Shown: positions 8,796-17,972, counted from the stretch's first letter. The stretch: DNA of 64,000 bases from Naasia sp. SYSU D00948 (GCF_017916515.1 NZ_JAFMTA010000001.1:2097127-2161126); one strand, 5' to 3'. Program-made: numbers and translations. The notes: generated by a model from the sequence alone, not told the origin.

Positions 8796-9767
8796 GTGAC
8801 GGCGGGGAACGGTTCCGGCCCGGGGCGCCGCCCGCGGTCCCGGCCCGGGATCAGGGCGCAGGTCGACCAGCGCCGGAACGAGCTCCAGGGCCAGGTGCGC
8901 GCCGCGGTCGAGCACTTCGAGGAGACCCAGGAGCGCATCAACGCGCGGACCGGCCGCAACCTGCTCTTCGCGGTCGGGATCGGGCTGCTCCTCGGCGCGG
9001 TCCTCATCCTGAGCCTGGTGCTCGTCAAAGAGCTCTTCATGCTGCTCGCGGGCACGATGATCGCCTTCGCGGTCGTCGAGCTGGCCGGCGCCCTTCGGCT
9101 GTCCGGACGGGACGTGCCGCGGGTCGCGTCCGTCCTGGCCGCCGCGGCGATGCTGCCCGCCTCCTACTTCTTCCCGGGCCTCGGGCAGTGGGTCGGGATC
9201 ATCGGCGCCGTGCTGTTCGTGTCGGCTTGGCGGCTCGTCGAGGCCGTCGCCGGACGCGGATCCCGGAGCGCCGACGACCTCCGCCGTGACCTCGGCGCCG
9301 GCGCGTTCATCCAGCTCTACGTCACCCTGCTCGGCAGCTACGCGGTCGTGCTGACCGCCGAGGACGGGGGCCAGTGGTGGACCCTCGGGTTCATCATCGT
9401 GGTGGTGGCGACGGACGTCGGCGCCTACGCCTCCGGCGTCGCGTTCGGCAAGCACCCGATGGCCCCGCGAATCAGCCCGAAGAAGACCTGGGAGGGCTTC
9501 GCCGGCAGCGTCCTCGCCGCGCTCATCGCCGGTGTGCTCGTCGCCGTCCTCATGCTCGATCAGCACTGGACGTTCGGGCTGCTGTTCGGCGCCGTCCTGG
9601 CGGTGACGGCGACCGCGGGCGACCTCGCCGAGTCGATGATCAAGCGCGACCTCGAGATCAAGGACATCAGCTCGTGGCTCCCGGGTCATGGCGGGTTCCT
9701 GGACCGGCTCGACTCGATCCTGCCCTCCGCGGCCGCGGCCTACGCGCTCTTCCTCCTCGTCGGCTGA
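8796..9767 (+). CDS. cdsA: Phosphatidate cytidylyltransferase
   Basis: 323 aa membrane enzyme making CDP-diacylglycerol from phosphatidate and CTP for phospholipid synthesis. A basic, helical N-terminal extension of about 50 residues precedes several membrane helices; the C-terminus has the CDS signature: MAPRISPKKTWEGFAGS, then GDLAESMIKRDLEIKDIS and LPGHGGFLDRLDS with its metal-binding Asp residues. GTG start with GAGGGA upstream. Last gene of the frr-cdsA pair; the next gene has its own -10. Confidence 0.94.
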   Translation: MTAGNGSGPGRRPRSRPGIRAQVDQRRNELQGQVRAAVEHFEETQERINARTGRNLLFAVGIGLLLGAVLILSLVLVKELFMLLAGTMIAFAVVELAGALRLSGRDVPRVASVLAAAAMLPASYFFPGLGQWVGIIGAVLFVSAWRLVEAVAGRGSRSADDLRRDLGAGAFIQLYVTLLGSYAVVLTAEDGGQWWTLGFIIVVVATDVGAYASGVAFGKHPMAPRISPKKTWEGFAGSVLAALIAGVLVAVLMLDQHWTFGLLFGAVLAVTATAGDLAESMIKRDLEIKDISSWLPGHGGFLDRLDSILPSAAAAYALFLLVG

Positions 9768-9809
9768 GCCTCCCCGCCTCGCGCTTCCGCTTTCGCCACA
9801 ATGAGGACC

Positions 9810-10361
9810 ATGGCGAACACCTTCCCCCGGAGCCGGCGCTCGAAGCTCGGCTACCGGGCGGAGGACGTCGACGAGTTCCTCGCGCTGGCGCGCCGGGCGT
9901 ACGACGCTCCTCCCGGCACGTATGCCGGCCTCGATGCCCGCACCATCCGCCGCACGGCCTTCGCGATGGAGCGGGGCGGCTACTCGACGGTCCACGTCGA
10001 CGCGGCGCTCGAGCGGCTCGAGGACGCGTTCGCCCTCCGTGAGCGCGACCACGCGGTGCGGACGGTGGGGGAGAAGGAGTGGTTCGGGCACGCCCGGGCC
10101 GCCGCGGCCGAGATCCAGGGGCGGCTGACGCGCCCGGAGGGGCAGCGCTTCGACCGTGCCGGGCGGTTCTCGCTGGGCTACGACGTCGCCGAGGTCGACC
10201 GCTTCTGCGCCCGCCTCCAGCGGTACTTCAAGGAGGGCGTGCCGATGGGGGTGGACGAGGTGCGCACCGTCGCCTTCCGCTCCGTCCGCCGCGGATACGC
10301 CGAGTGGCAGGTCGACCTGCTGCTCGATGCGGTGATCGACGTCATGCTGGCTGTCCGGTGA
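9810..10361 (+). CDS. DivIVA-domain-containing protein
   Basis: 183 aa, with two DivIVA-like segments: RSKLGYRAEDVDEFLALAR near the N-terminus and RFSLGYDVAEVDRFCARLQ at about residues 118-136, each with the 'GYxxxeVDxF' pattern and followed by VRTVAF / IRRTAF motifs. DivIVA domains bind curved membranes in polar growth and division; here the protein lacks a long coiled coil, so its role is unclear. The ATG at 9810 is preferred over 9801 because CACAAT (9797-9802) ends 7 nt before it (leaderless pattern). It sits where rlmN or dxr often follows cdsA. Confidence 0.75.
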   Translation: MANTFPRSRRSKLGYRAEDVDEFLALARRAYDAPPGTYAGLDARTIRRTAFAMERGGYSTVHVDAALERLEDAFALRERDHAVRTVGEKEWFGHARAAAAEIQGRLTRPEGQRFDRAGRFSLGYDVAEVDRFCARLQRYFKEGVPMGVDEVRTVAFRSVRRGYAEWQVDLLLDAVIDVMLAVR

Positions 10362-10423
10362 GCGGCTCGCGGACGCGCACATTCCGCGGCCCGGCGCGCC
10401 CCGTTTGCTACCCTTGCTGAATC

Positions 10424-11137
10424 GTGGGTAAGCATACGAGTACGGCGCTCGCTCTCCGGGCGCCCGGCCCGGTCGTCCGGCGACCCTCGGAGACGCCCAT
10501 CCGCAAGGCTCCCATGCACGGCCGGATCGCGCTCTCGCTCTTCGGCTTCATGACCGTCTTCGGTCTGCTGCTGGTCCAGATCATGGATCCCTCGGGCGGC
10601 GCGGTCGCCTCGCCCTACTACCAGGGAGCGGCCCCCCGCCTCTCCGAGCGGGCGGCCCAGCTGCTCGCTGCGGAGACGGACGTGTCGTACGAGCCGGCCA
10701 CGATCACCCGCGACAACTACACGGTCACGGAGAAGCCGAAGCCTCCGCCGCCCCCGCCCCCAGAGCCGGAGCCCGAGGCTCCCGCCCGCTCGTCGGGCGG
10801 CTCGGACTACTCGGTCCCGGTCGCGGTCGCGGATCCCGGCAGCGCCAAGGCGATCGCCGCCGACATGGTGGCGGCACGCGGGTGGGGCTCTGAGCAGTTC
10901 GACTGCCTCGTGGCTCTCTGGAACAAGGAGTCCGGCTGGCGCGTCAACGCCATGAACCCCTCGAGCGGCGCGTACGGCATCCCGCAGGCCCTGCCCGGGA
11001 ACAAGATGGCGACCGCCGGGGCGGACTGGCAGACGAACGCCGCGACGCAGATCACCTGGGGCCTCGGCTACATCTCGGGCCGCTACGGCACGCCCTGCGG
11101 CGCCTGGCAGAGCTCGGTCGACCGCGGCTGGTACTGA
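10424..11137 (+). CDS. Secreted/membrane-anchored lytic-transglycosylase-like protein
   Basis: 237 aa. Basic cytoplasmic N-terminus, one membrane helix at about residues 36-55, a Pro/Glu-rich cell-wall linker (KPKPPPPPPPEPEPEAP, ~105-121) and a C-terminal lysozyme-like domain: ALWNKESGWRVNAMNPSSGA with the catalytic-type Glu, YGIPQALPG and ITWGLGYISGRYGTPCGAW. Two cysteines could form a disulfide. Probably cuts or remodels peptidoglycan outside the membrane. GTG start; TACCCT ends 9 nt upstream. An internal ATG at residue 31 (MHGRIAL) is an alternative start. Confidence 0.78.
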   Translation: MGKHTSTALALRAPGPVVRRPSETPIRKAPMHGRIALSLFGFMTVFGLLLVQIMDPSGGAVASPYYQGAAPRLSERAAQLLAAETDVSYEPATITRDNYTVTEKPKPPPPPPPEPEPEAPARSSGGSDYSVPVAVADPGSAKAIAADMVAARGWGSEQFDCLVALWNKESGWRVNAMNPSSGAYGIPQALPGNKMATAGADWQTNAATQITWGLGYISGRYGTPCGAWQSSVDRGWY

Positions 11138-11172
11138 GCCGGAGCGCCGGCCCGGTTCTCTAGAATCGTTCC

Positions 11173-11466
11173 GTGCCGCGCAGCAACCGACCCCGGGGCG
11201 CGCGGCGGGATGAGGAGCCCGACGAGGACCTCTCGCGGCTGCTCAGCGGATGGCGGCGGACGGAGACGCGCCGGGGCGCGAGCTACACGGTGCAGCCGAT
11301 CAGCGAGGCGCGCGCCGTGAAGGACTACCGGTGTCCCGGATGCGGGAACGCGATCGACGCCGGGGTCGCGCACGTCGTGGTCTGGCGCGCGGACGGCGTC
11401 CTCGGCGAGCTGAACGACCTCGCCGACCGCCGGCACTGGCACACGCACTGCTGGAGGGTGGCATGA
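11173..11466 (+). CDS. Small zinc-ribbon-like hypothetical protein
   Basis: 97 aa. A charged N-terminus is followed by a C-terminal CPGCGNAI ... HWHTHCW pattern that could bind one zinc. Similar proteins recur next to alpha/beta hydrolases in Microbacteriaceae, often labelled 'ATP/GTP-binding' without support; no P-loop is visible. The GTG start is fixed by TAGAAT at 11161-11166, which ends 6 nt before it and predicts a leaderless mRNA. It overlaps the next gene by 4 nt (ATGA), so translation is probably coupled. Function unknown. Confidence 0.7.
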   Translation: MPRSNRPRGARRDEEPDEDLSRLLSGWRRTETRRGASYTVQPISEARAVKDYRCPGCGNAIDAGVAHVVVWRADGVLGELNDLADRRHWHTHCWRVA

Positions 11467-12194
11467 GCGTCGAGATCCGCGGGGGCGTCGAGCTGCCCGC
11501 CCGCCGTGAGGACGTCACCCTCACCACCGAGGACGGGCTCACGCTCGTCGGCGAGCTCGCCCTGCCCGAACGGGCCGACCCCGTCGCGACGCTGGTGACG
11601 CTCCATCCCCTGCCGACCGCGGGCGGCTTCATGGACTCCCACATCCTCCGCAAGGCCGCGGCCCGGCTTCCCGCCCTTGCCGACCTCGCGGTGCTCCGCT
11701 TCAACACCCGCGGCACGACCTCGCCACGCGGGACGAGCGACGGCGAGTTCGGCGACGGCGTGCACGAGCGGGCCGATCTCGCGGCGGCGATGGCCTTCGT
11801 CACCGAGCGGGGGCTGCCGTCGCCGTGGCTGCTCGGCTGGTCCTTCGGCACCGAGGTGGCGCTGAAGTGGGGCCGCGAGCATCCCTGCTCGGGCGTGATC
11901 CTGCTGTCGCCGCCGCTGCACCGCACGAGCATCGACGAGGTGCGCGCCTGGTCCGGCGACTCCCGGCCGGTCGCCGCGCTGGTGCCCGAGTTCGACGACT
12001 TCCTCCGCCCGGAGGAGGCCCGGCAGAAGTTCGCGGTCGCGCCGAACGTCGAGGTGGTCGCGGTCGACGGCGCGAAGCACCTGTGGGTGGGCGAGAACTA
12101 CACGCGCATCGTGCTGGACGAGATCGTCCGCCGGGTCAATCCCGCCGCCCACCCGCTGCCGACGCGGTGGGACGGCCCGCTCGCCTCCGCCTGA
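11463..12194 (+). CDS. Alpha/beta hydrolase
   Basis: 243 aa, cytosolic, no signal peptide. Typical fold cues: VTLHPLPTAGGFMDSHILRK (oxyanion region), VLRFNTRGTTSPRG, the nucleophile elbow LLGWSFGTEVAL (GxSxG with Ser in GWSFG) and the C-terminal DGAKHLWVGENY with the catalytic His. It resembles the small dienelactone-hydrolase-like/KANL3-like group. ATG overlaps the preceding stop as ATGA. It ends 6 nt before the convergent AI-2E permease gene. Substrate unknown. Confidence 0.82.
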   Translation: MSVEIRGGVELPARREDVTLTTEDGLTLVGELALPERADPVATLVTLHPLPTAGGFMDSHILRKAAARLPALADLAVLRFNTRGTTSPRGTSDGEFGDGVHERADLAAAMAFVTERGLPSPWLLGWSFGTEVALKWGREHPCSGVILLSPPLHRTSIDEVRAWSGDSRPVAALVPEFDDFLRPEEARQKFAVAPNVEVVAVDGAKHLWVGENYTRIVLDEIVRRVNPAAHPLPTRWDGPLASA

Positions 12195-12200
12195 GGAGAC

Positions 12201-13250
12201 CTACAGCTCGTTCTGTCGCGGAATGAAGACCTGCTTGATGATGAGCAGGATCGATGCGGCGACCGGGATGGCGATGAGCGCTCCGAGGATCCCGAGCAGG
12301 GTTCCGCCGACGAGGGCCGCGATGACCACGATCACGCCCGGCACCTTCACGGCCCGGCGCATGATGTTCGGGCTGAGGACGTAGGCCTCGACCTGCATGT
12401 AGACGAGGTAGTACACCGCGACGGTGATCCAGGCCGGCAGAGCGTCCGGCATCAGCAGCACCTGGCCCAGCAGGATCAGGATCGATGCCGAGATGGTGCC
12501 GACGAAGGGGACGAGCGAGCCGAGGAACGCGATGAACGCGAAGACGACCGGCAGCTCCGCACCGATGATCGACAGGAAGACGAACGTCAGAACGCCGTTG
12601 CAGAGCGCCAGCGCCACCTGGCCGATCACGTATCGGCCGACCGCGGTGGTCACCTGGTCCGCGAGGTCCGCGAAGCGGGCCCGCTTCGTGGCCGGGACGA
12701 GCTGGTAGATCGCGGCCTTGAACGTGTCGAGCGACGCCGTGAAGTAGAGGGTCAGGATGAGGATGATGAGCGCGCCGAACAGTCCGCTCGCGATGCCGAG
12801 CCCCGCGGCGAGGACCTCGGTCGTGATCGTGTCGAAGTTCTCCTGCAGGTACGCGGTGATGCCGTCGGCGATCTCCTCGACGTTGATGCCGTCGCCGACG
12901 TACCCCTGCACCGTCGCGATGAAGTCCTCGAAGGTGACGCCGCTGGTGTAGTCGATGATCGACTGCACCAGGGAGCTCGCCTGCCGGACGATCGCGGGCA
13001 CGATCGCGAACATGATGCCGGTGACGCTGCCGAGGACGACGATGAGGGTCACGAGCAGGGACGCCCAGCGCGGGAGACCCCGCCGCTCGAGGAACGACAC
13101 GAGCGGGTCGAGCCCGAGGGCCAGGAAGATCGCCGCGCCGACGTAGGTGAGGACGGTGGACAGCTGAGCCACCATCGACCCGATGGTCACGGCCAGGATG
13201 ACGCCGAGTCCGGCCAGCAGGCCGACCCGGAAGGGATTCTGGATCCTCAC
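12201..13250 (-). CDS. AI-2E family (PerM-type) transporter
   Basis: 349 aa polytopic membrane protein with about eight helices. Family marks include GLDPLVSFLERRGLPRWASLL, a large extracytoplasmic helical segment (about residues 85-150), the FLGSLVPFVGTISASIL region and the C-terminal GVIVVIAALVGGTLLGILGALIAIPVAA. The family exports varied compounds; autoinducer-2 transport was proposed for one E. coli member only. GTG start 10 nt after the stop of the upstream coiled-coil gene, so the two are probably co-transcribed. Confidence 0.88.
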   Translation of the reverse strand: MRIQNPFRVGLLAGLGVILAVTIGSMVAQLSTVLTYVGAAIFLALGLDPLVSFLERRGLPRWASLLVTLIVVLGSVTGIMFAIVPAIVRQASSLVQSIIDYTSGVTFEDFIATVQGYVGDGINVEEIADGITAYLQENFDTITTEVLAAGLGIASGLFGALIILILTLYFTASLDTFKAAIYQLVPATKRARFADLADQVTTAVGRYVIGQVALALCNGVLTFVFLSIIGAELPVVFAFIAFLGSLVPFVGTISASILILLGQVLLMPDALPAWITVAVYYLVYMQVEAYVLSPNIMRRAVKVPGVIVVIAALVGGTLLGILGALIAIPVAASILLIIKQVFIPRQNEL

Positions 13251-13260
13251 GCGCGTCCGC

Positions 13261-14751
13261 TCAGCTGTCCGTGCTCACCTGCTCGGCGTGCTGGAGCACG
13301 CCGCGCAGACCCTCGAAGTAGGCGGCGACCTCGTCGCGCTCGTGGCGGATCGCCTCGAGGCGCTCCTCGGCGTCGTCGATCAGCGCCCGCGCCCGCTGCT
13401 CCGCCTCCGCGAGGATCGCGGCGGCGCGGTCCTCGGCGTCCTGGATGAGCTCGGCCGCGGCGGCGGCCGCCTCCTCGCGCCGGGCCCGGCCGTCCCGCTC
13501 CATGGCGATCTCGAGGGTGTCGGCCTCGAGCCGCTTGTCGCCGGCGCGCCGGACCGCGTCCGCGAGCTGGAGGTTGGCCTCGTCCAGGTACTTCTGCGTC
13601 TGCGAGACCGCCTCCTGGTGGCGGAGCAGGTACTCCTGCTCGGCCTCGTCGCGCCGTGCCGTCAGCTCGATGTCGAGGTCGAGGCGGGCCTGCTCCGTCT
13701 CACGGGCCACCTCGGCGCGCGCCTCGGCGACGTCATGCGCCAGCTGGTCGCGCTGCGCGGCCTGCTCGGCCGCGAACTCGGCGCGGCCCTGCTCGATCTC
13801 GGCGGCGAGCGCCGCGCGCTCCCGCTCGGCCCGCCGGGTCGACTCGGCTCGGGCTGCGGCCACCTCCGCCTCGACGGCGGCGCGGGCGTCCGCGATCTCG
13901 GTGGCGAGCTCGGCCCGGGCCAGCTCGACCTCGCGGGCGAGCGAGGCCCTGGCCGTGGCGGCCTCGCGCTCGAGGTCCTCGCGCTCCGCGGCGAGCTCGC
14001 GGTCGTGCTCGCCGCGCTCGCGCTGCAGGTCGCGGTCGGCGTCCGAGCGCGCCTCCTCGAGCTCTCGGAGCAGGGCGCTCCGTGCCAGCTCGGAGTCGCG
14101 GGCGAGCCGGGCGGCCTCCTCCCGGGCGGCCGCGGTCTCGCGATCGGCGACGACCCGCACCTCCGCCGCCTCGCGCTCCGCCGTCGCGCGGATGGCCGCA
14201 GCCTCCCGCTTGACGGTGCCGCGGGTCTCGGCTGCCTCGGTCGCGACGCTGCCGCGGATCGCCGCCGCCTCGCGGGAGGCGTCGAGCAGGGCCTGCTCGG
14301 CGGCGTCGTGCGCGTTCATCGTCATGTCGTCGGCCTCGGCCCGGGCCGACTCGAGGATCTCGGCGGCGCGCGTGCGAGCGTCGGCGAGAGTGCGCTCCGC
14401 GAACTCGGCGGCCTCGAGCTTCAGGCGGTCGATGTCCGCCTGCACGCCCGTGCGGAGTCGCTCCGCATCGATGTCCGCCTGCGCGATGAGGCGGGTGGCC
14501 TGCTCCTCCGCCACGCGGAGGGTGTTCTCCAGGCGGTGCCCGAGGCCCGAATAGGTGGGGCTGCCGACCTCGTCGAGCTCGGATGCGAGCTCCTCGACCT
14601 GCGCCGTCAGGCGCTTGATCTCCTTCTGTGCCTCCGTGTTGGCCGCGTTCGCCGCCATCAGCTCCCGGCGCAGGTCCTTGAGCGCCTTGTCGACCTCGTC
14701 ACGGTTGTAGCCGCGCATCGCCTGGCTGAACTGTGCGTCGTCGGTGGCCAC
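13261..14751 (-). CDS. Long coiled-coil DivIVA-like protein
   Basis: 496 aa. The N-terminus (ATDDAQFSQAMRGYNRDEVD) resembles the DivIVA membrane-targeting motif. The rest is almost entirely Ala/Glu/Arg-rich coiled coil with repeated AREEAARLAR-like heptads, and the end holds an ALIDDAEERLEAIRHERDEV motif common to actinobacterial DivIVA/Scy-type scaffolds. Likely a cytoskeletal or polar-growth scaffold. The GTG at 14751 is chosen because AGGAG lies 5 nt upstream; the GTG at 14757 would overlap it. Paired with the AI-2E permease gene. Confidence 0.8.
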   Translation of the reverse strand: MATDDAQFSQAMRGYNRDEVDKALKDLRRELMAANAANTEAQKEIKRLTAQVEELASELDEVGSPTYSGLGHRLENTLRVAEEQATRLIAQADIDAERLRTGVQADIDRLKLEAAEFAERTLADARTRAAEILESARAEADDMTMNAHDAAEQALLDASREAAAIRGSVATEAAETRGTVKREAAAIRATAEREAAEVRVVADRETAAAREEAARLARDSELARSALLRELEEARSDADRDLQRERGEHDRELAAEREDLEREAATARASLAREVELARAELATEIADARAAVEAEVAAARAESTRRAERERAALAAEIEQGRAEFAAEQAAQRDQLAHDVAEARAEVARETEQARLDLDIELTARRDEAEQEYLLRHQEAVSQTQKYLDEANLQLADAVRRAGDKRLEADTLEIAMERDGRARREEAAAAAAELIQDAEDRAAAILAEAEQRARALIDDAEERLEAIRHERDEVAAYFEGLRGVLQHAEQVSTDS

Positions 14752-14804
14752 GGTCACTCCTAGTCTTCGGGGTCGTTGGCGCGGGGGCGCCGTCGACCGT
14801 GGCC

Positions 14805-14810
14805 AGCATA
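14805..14810 (-). promoter_or_regulatory. -10 element of the coiled-coil/AI-2E operon
   Basis: On the minus strand 14810-14805 reads TATGCT, about 54 nt before the GTG at 14751. On the plus strand of the same 293-nt gap, TACGCT occurs near 14891-14896 and could serve the divergent gene at 15045. Nothing else definite was seen between 14752 and 15044. Confidence 0.4.
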
Positions 14811-15044
14811 GACCGCGGTTCCCGGGCCGGTCGGGCACCCGGCCGGGTCCGCCGGCGGGGAGCCTGAGGCGAACGTTCAGGGTTGCTGGCTACGCTTGCC
14901 CGGATTTTTCTGCCGTCCAGGCGAAACGCCGCGAGCGCCGGGTGCGTCTCCGGCGCGCTCGCCCCTCCGCAGACCTACGATGAACGGGGTCCCGTTCGGT
15001 CCGGAGCACTGACGCGTACGGCAGTCCCGGAAGGAGTGATGCTC

Positions 15045-16886
15045 GTGCGGTTCGTGTCCGCCATCGTCGCCTTCGTCGTGGCCGCAGCAATGATCGTCTT
15101 CGGGATCGCGCAGCGGACGTGGCTGGCGCCGCCCGATCGCCTTACGGCGTCCGTGTCCACGGCCGAGGAGGAGGCGGCCTTCACCGTCATCCCCGGCAGC
15201 GTGCTGGCGAGCAACCCAGGTCAGCAGCGCGTCGAGATCTCGGGCGGGGAGACCGTCTGGGCGGCCTACGCCCGCACCTCGGACATCACCGCCTGGCTGG
15301 GCGATGAGCCGTACACGTCCCTGAGGTACGACGCCGAGACGGACGAGCTGTCCGCCCGGCTCGTCGAGCCCGAGCCCGCCGAGGAGCCCGCGGAGGGCGA
15401 GGCGCCCGCCGAGGGGGAGACGCCCGCCGAGGGCGGAACTCAGGCCGAGACGCCGGCTGCCGAGGCGGCGGCCCCGAATCCCGCTGGATCCGACCTCTGG
15501 CTCGAGGAGCGGACCGGCGAGGGGACGCTCTCCTGGACGATGAACGTCCCCGATGACGTCTCGATCCTCGTCGCGTCGGACGGCACCGCGCCCGCTCCGG
15601 CGAGCATCAGCCTGAGCTGGCCGCTCTCGCACTCGACGCCGTGGGCGGGACCCCTGATCATCGGCGGGGGCGTCCTCCTGCTGGTCGGCCTGGGCCTCTA
15701 CATCTGGGGTCTGGTGCACATGCGCCGCACCCGCGGCCCGCGCCGGAAGTCGCCGCCGCGGGCGCCCAAGCTGCCGGCCGCTCCGCGTCCGCGCGCTCTC
15801 CGCGCTCCCGTCCTCGAGCCCGAGACCACGGCGAAGGGCCGGCGAGCAGCCCGCCGCACCGCGCTCGCCTCGGGCGGGATCGTCGCCGCCCTCCTGCTGT
15901 CCGGCTGCTCCGCGGTCGAGGACCTGTTCGAGAGCGCGCCGGCCCCCGTCCCCTCGACCACGGCCAGCGCCGCACCTGCCGAAGAGGTGCAGCCCGTCGC
16001 GGTGACCGAGGGACAGCTGCGGCGCATCATCCAGAACGTGTCCGAGACGGTGACCCAGGCGGACACCGACCGCAACGCCGACCTCGCGGCGACCCGCCTG
16101 GCCGGGCCCGCGCTCGAGGAGCGGCGGGCGAACTACATCATGCGGGGAGCGGACGCGGCGATCGCCGCCCCGGTCCCGATCCCGGCGTCGCCGGTCACGC
16201 TCGACCTGCCGCAGGCCACCGACACCTGGCCGCGCACGGTGCTCGCCGTCGTCGGCGGCGACGACCCCGCCGTCGCTCCCATCGCGCTCGTCCTCGTGCA
16301 GGAGGGGCCGCGGGACAACTACCTCGTCAACTACCAGGTGACGCTGCAGGCGAACGTGCCGTTCCCGGCGGTCGCGCCGCCGAGCGTGGGCGCCCCCCTC
16401 CTCCCGAACGACATCAAGCTGCTCACCGTGCAGCCGGACCAGCTCGCCGCGCAGTACGCCGACATCCTCGCCCTCGGTGACGCGAGCCAGTACGCCGCGA
16501 ACTTCGAGGCCGAGCCGGACGGGCTCCGGACGCAGGTCGGCGTCGACTACAAGAACAACAAGAAGGCGAACTTCCCGACGACCGCCTCGCTCGAGTTCAG
16601 CAGCGCGCTCGGCTCCGGGCCGGTGCTCACGCTCGCCAGCAACGACTCCGGCGGGATCACCGCCACGAGCATCGTCGAGCGCGAGACGGCGAAGCCCGTC
16701 GAGGACGGCGCGACCGTGAACCTCGAGGGCCAGGTCAAGGCGCTGTCGGGCCTGACCTCGACCGTGAAGGGCGTCGAGTCGACGTACGGCTATCAGCTGC
16801 TGTTCTACATCCCGCCGAGCAGCGAGGACGGCAAGGTCGTGCTGCTCGGCTACGCTCAGGCACTCATCGGCGTGAAGGAGCTGTGA
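15045..16886 (+). CDS. Large membrane protein with internal lipoprotein-like signal, unknown function
   Basis: 613 aa, function not recognised. N-terminal helix (FVSAIVAFVVAAAMIVFG), an extracytoplasmic region with Glu/Pro-rich AEGE/PAEG repeats (~110-145), a second helix near residue 205-225 (LIIGGGVLLLVGLGLYIWGL), a basic Arg/Pro loop, then a third hydrophobic segment ending LLLSGCS, exactly like a lipobox, and a ~310-aa C-terminal region with no known motif. It looks like a membrane module fused to a lipoprotein. GTG chosen because AAGGAG is 8 nt upstream; the ATG at 15039 is too close to it. Overlaps the thioredoxin gene by 4 nt. Confidence 0.7.
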   Translation: MRFVSAIVAFVVAAAMIVFGIAQRTWLAPPDRLTASVSTAEEEAAFTVIPGSVLASNPGQQRVEISGGETVWAAYARTSDITAWLGDEPYTSLRYDAETDELSARLVEPEPAEEPAEGEAPAEGETPAEGGTQAETPAAEAAAPNPAGSDLWLEERTGEGTLSWTMNVPDDVSILVASDGTAPAPASISLSWPLSHSTPWAGPLIIGGGVLLLVGLGLYIWGLVHMRRTRGPRRKSPPRAPKLPAAPRPRALRAPVLEPETTAKGRRAARRTALASGGIVAALLLSGCSAVEDLFESAPAPVPSTTASAAPAEEVQPVAVTEGQLRRIIQNVSETVTQADTDRNADLAATRLAGPALEERRANYIMRGADAAIAAPVPIPASPVTLDLPQATDTWPRTVLAVVGGDDPAVAPIALVLVQEGPRDNYLVNYQVTLQANVPFPAVAPPSVGAPLLPNDIKLLTVQPDQLAAQYADILALGDASQYAANFEAEPDGLRTQVGVDYKNNKKANFPTTASLEFSSALGSGPVLTLASNDSGGITATSIVERETAKPVEDGATVNLEGQVKALSGLTSTVKGVESTYGYQLLFYIPPSSEDGKVVLLGYAQALIGVKEL

Positions 16887-17857
16887 CCGTGAGCATCCCG
16901 CAGGCAGGACTCAGGGGAGCGATCGACCTCTCTCCGCTCGTGAACCGCGGGCGGCAGGCCCCGGCCCCGGGCGCGGGAGGCGGATCGGCGCCGGGCGCGG
17001 CGCCGCAGGAGGCGCCCGCCGGGTCGGTGCCGGTGCCCAGCCTCGTGCTGGAGGGCACCGACGCGAATTTCGGCCAGGTGCTCGAGCTGTCGCGCCGGGT
17101 GCCGGTCGTCATCGACCTGTGGGCCGAGTGGTGCCAGCCCTGCAAGCAGCTGTCGCCGGTCCTCGAGAAGCTGGTCGCCGAGTACGGCGGGCGTCTCCTC
17201 CTGGTGACGGTCGACGTGGACGCGAACCCGCAGCTGGCCCAGGCCTTCCAGGCGCAGTCGATCCCGACCGTCGCCGCGATCGTCGGCGGGCGGCCGATCT
17301 CGCTCTTCGTCGGGGCCCTGCCGGAGGCGCAGGTCAGGGATGTCTTCGATCAGCTCCTCGCCCTGGCCGCCCAGAACGGCGTCGACGGGGTGGCGACCGC
17401 GGACGGCGGTCCTGCTCCGCAGGCCGAGGTCGAGGAGGAGCCGCTCCCTCCGCACCACGCCGAGGCGTACGCCGCCATCGAGCGCGGCGACCTCGACGCG
17501 GCCATCGCGGCGTACAGGACCGCGATCGCGCAGGATCCCCGCGACGCGTTGGCGGTCGCCGGCCTGGCCCAGGTCAGCCTCCTCGCCCGCCTGCGGGGGA
17601 AGACGCTGGACCAGGTGCGCGCCGCCGCGGCCTCCCGGCCGACCGACGTGCAGGCGCAGCTCGACGTGGCGGACGTCGACGTGTCCGGCGGGCACCTCGA
17701 GGACGCGTTCGATCGGCTGCTGTCTCTCTTCCCGAAGCTCGGCAGCGCGGGCAAGGACGCCGTCCGCTCCCGGCTGCTGGAGTACTTCGAGATCGCGGGC
17801 GCTGAGGATCCGCGGGTCATCGCGGCGCGGCGCCGGCTCACCAATCTGCTGTACTGA
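16883..17857 (+). CDS. Thioredoxin-TPR protein (CnoX/YbbN type co-chaperone)
   Basis: 324 aa. After a Gly/Ala/Pro-rich N-terminus there is a thioredoxin domain (about 55-165) with VVIDLWAEWCQPCKQLSPVL (redox Cys 84 and 87), then tetratricopeptide helices from about 190 (AYAAIERGDLDAAIAAYRTA, HLEDAFDRLLSLFPK). This domain pair matches CnoX/YbbN, a chaperedoxin that hands substrates to GroEL/DnaK. The CxxC is intact, so it may still do disulfide chemistry. GTG overlaps the previous stop (GTGA); another GTG lies 6 nt downstream. Followed by a bidirectional terminator. Confidence 0.85.
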   Translation: MTVSIPQAGLRGAIDLSPLVNRGRQAPAPGAGGGSAPGAAPQEAPAGSVPVPSLVLEGTDANFGQVLELSRRVPVVIDLWAEWCQPCKQLSPVLEKLVAEYGGRLLLVTVDVDANPQLAQAFQAQSIPTVAAIVGGRPISLFVGALPEAQVRDVFDQLLALAAQNGVDGVATADGGPAPQAEVEEEPLPPHHAEAYAAIERGDLDAAIAAYRTAIAQDPRDALAVAGLAQVSLLARLRGKTLDQVRAAAASRPTDVQAQLDVADVDVSGGHLEDAFDRLLSLFPKLGSAGKDAVRSRLLEYFEIAGAEDPRVIAARRRLTNLLY

Positions 17858-17893
17858 GGCCCGGCCGTCCCGGCCACCGCCGGATGCGCCGGA

Positions 17894-17933
17894 AACGCCG
17901 AGAGCACCCCGTCCCCGGGGTGCTCTCGGTGTT
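17894..17933. terminator. Bidirectional terminator between cnoX-like and sugar transferase genes
   Basis: Long hairpin with a core of 13 perfect pairs (17898-17910 with 17917-17929), extended by a further G-U, C-G and A-T pairs, and a GTCCCC loop. It lies between two convergent genes and can serve both. Confidence 0.8.
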
Positions 17934-17972
17934 CCAGCCCGCGCTCGGCGCAGGAGGCGCCGGCGCAAGGCG

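Noticed and set aside
14883-15044. An ATG at 14883 as the start of the lipobox-containing membrane protein
   Set aside because: It would add 54 residues without conserved character before the membrane helix; AAGGAG 8 nt before the GTG at 15045 decides the start.
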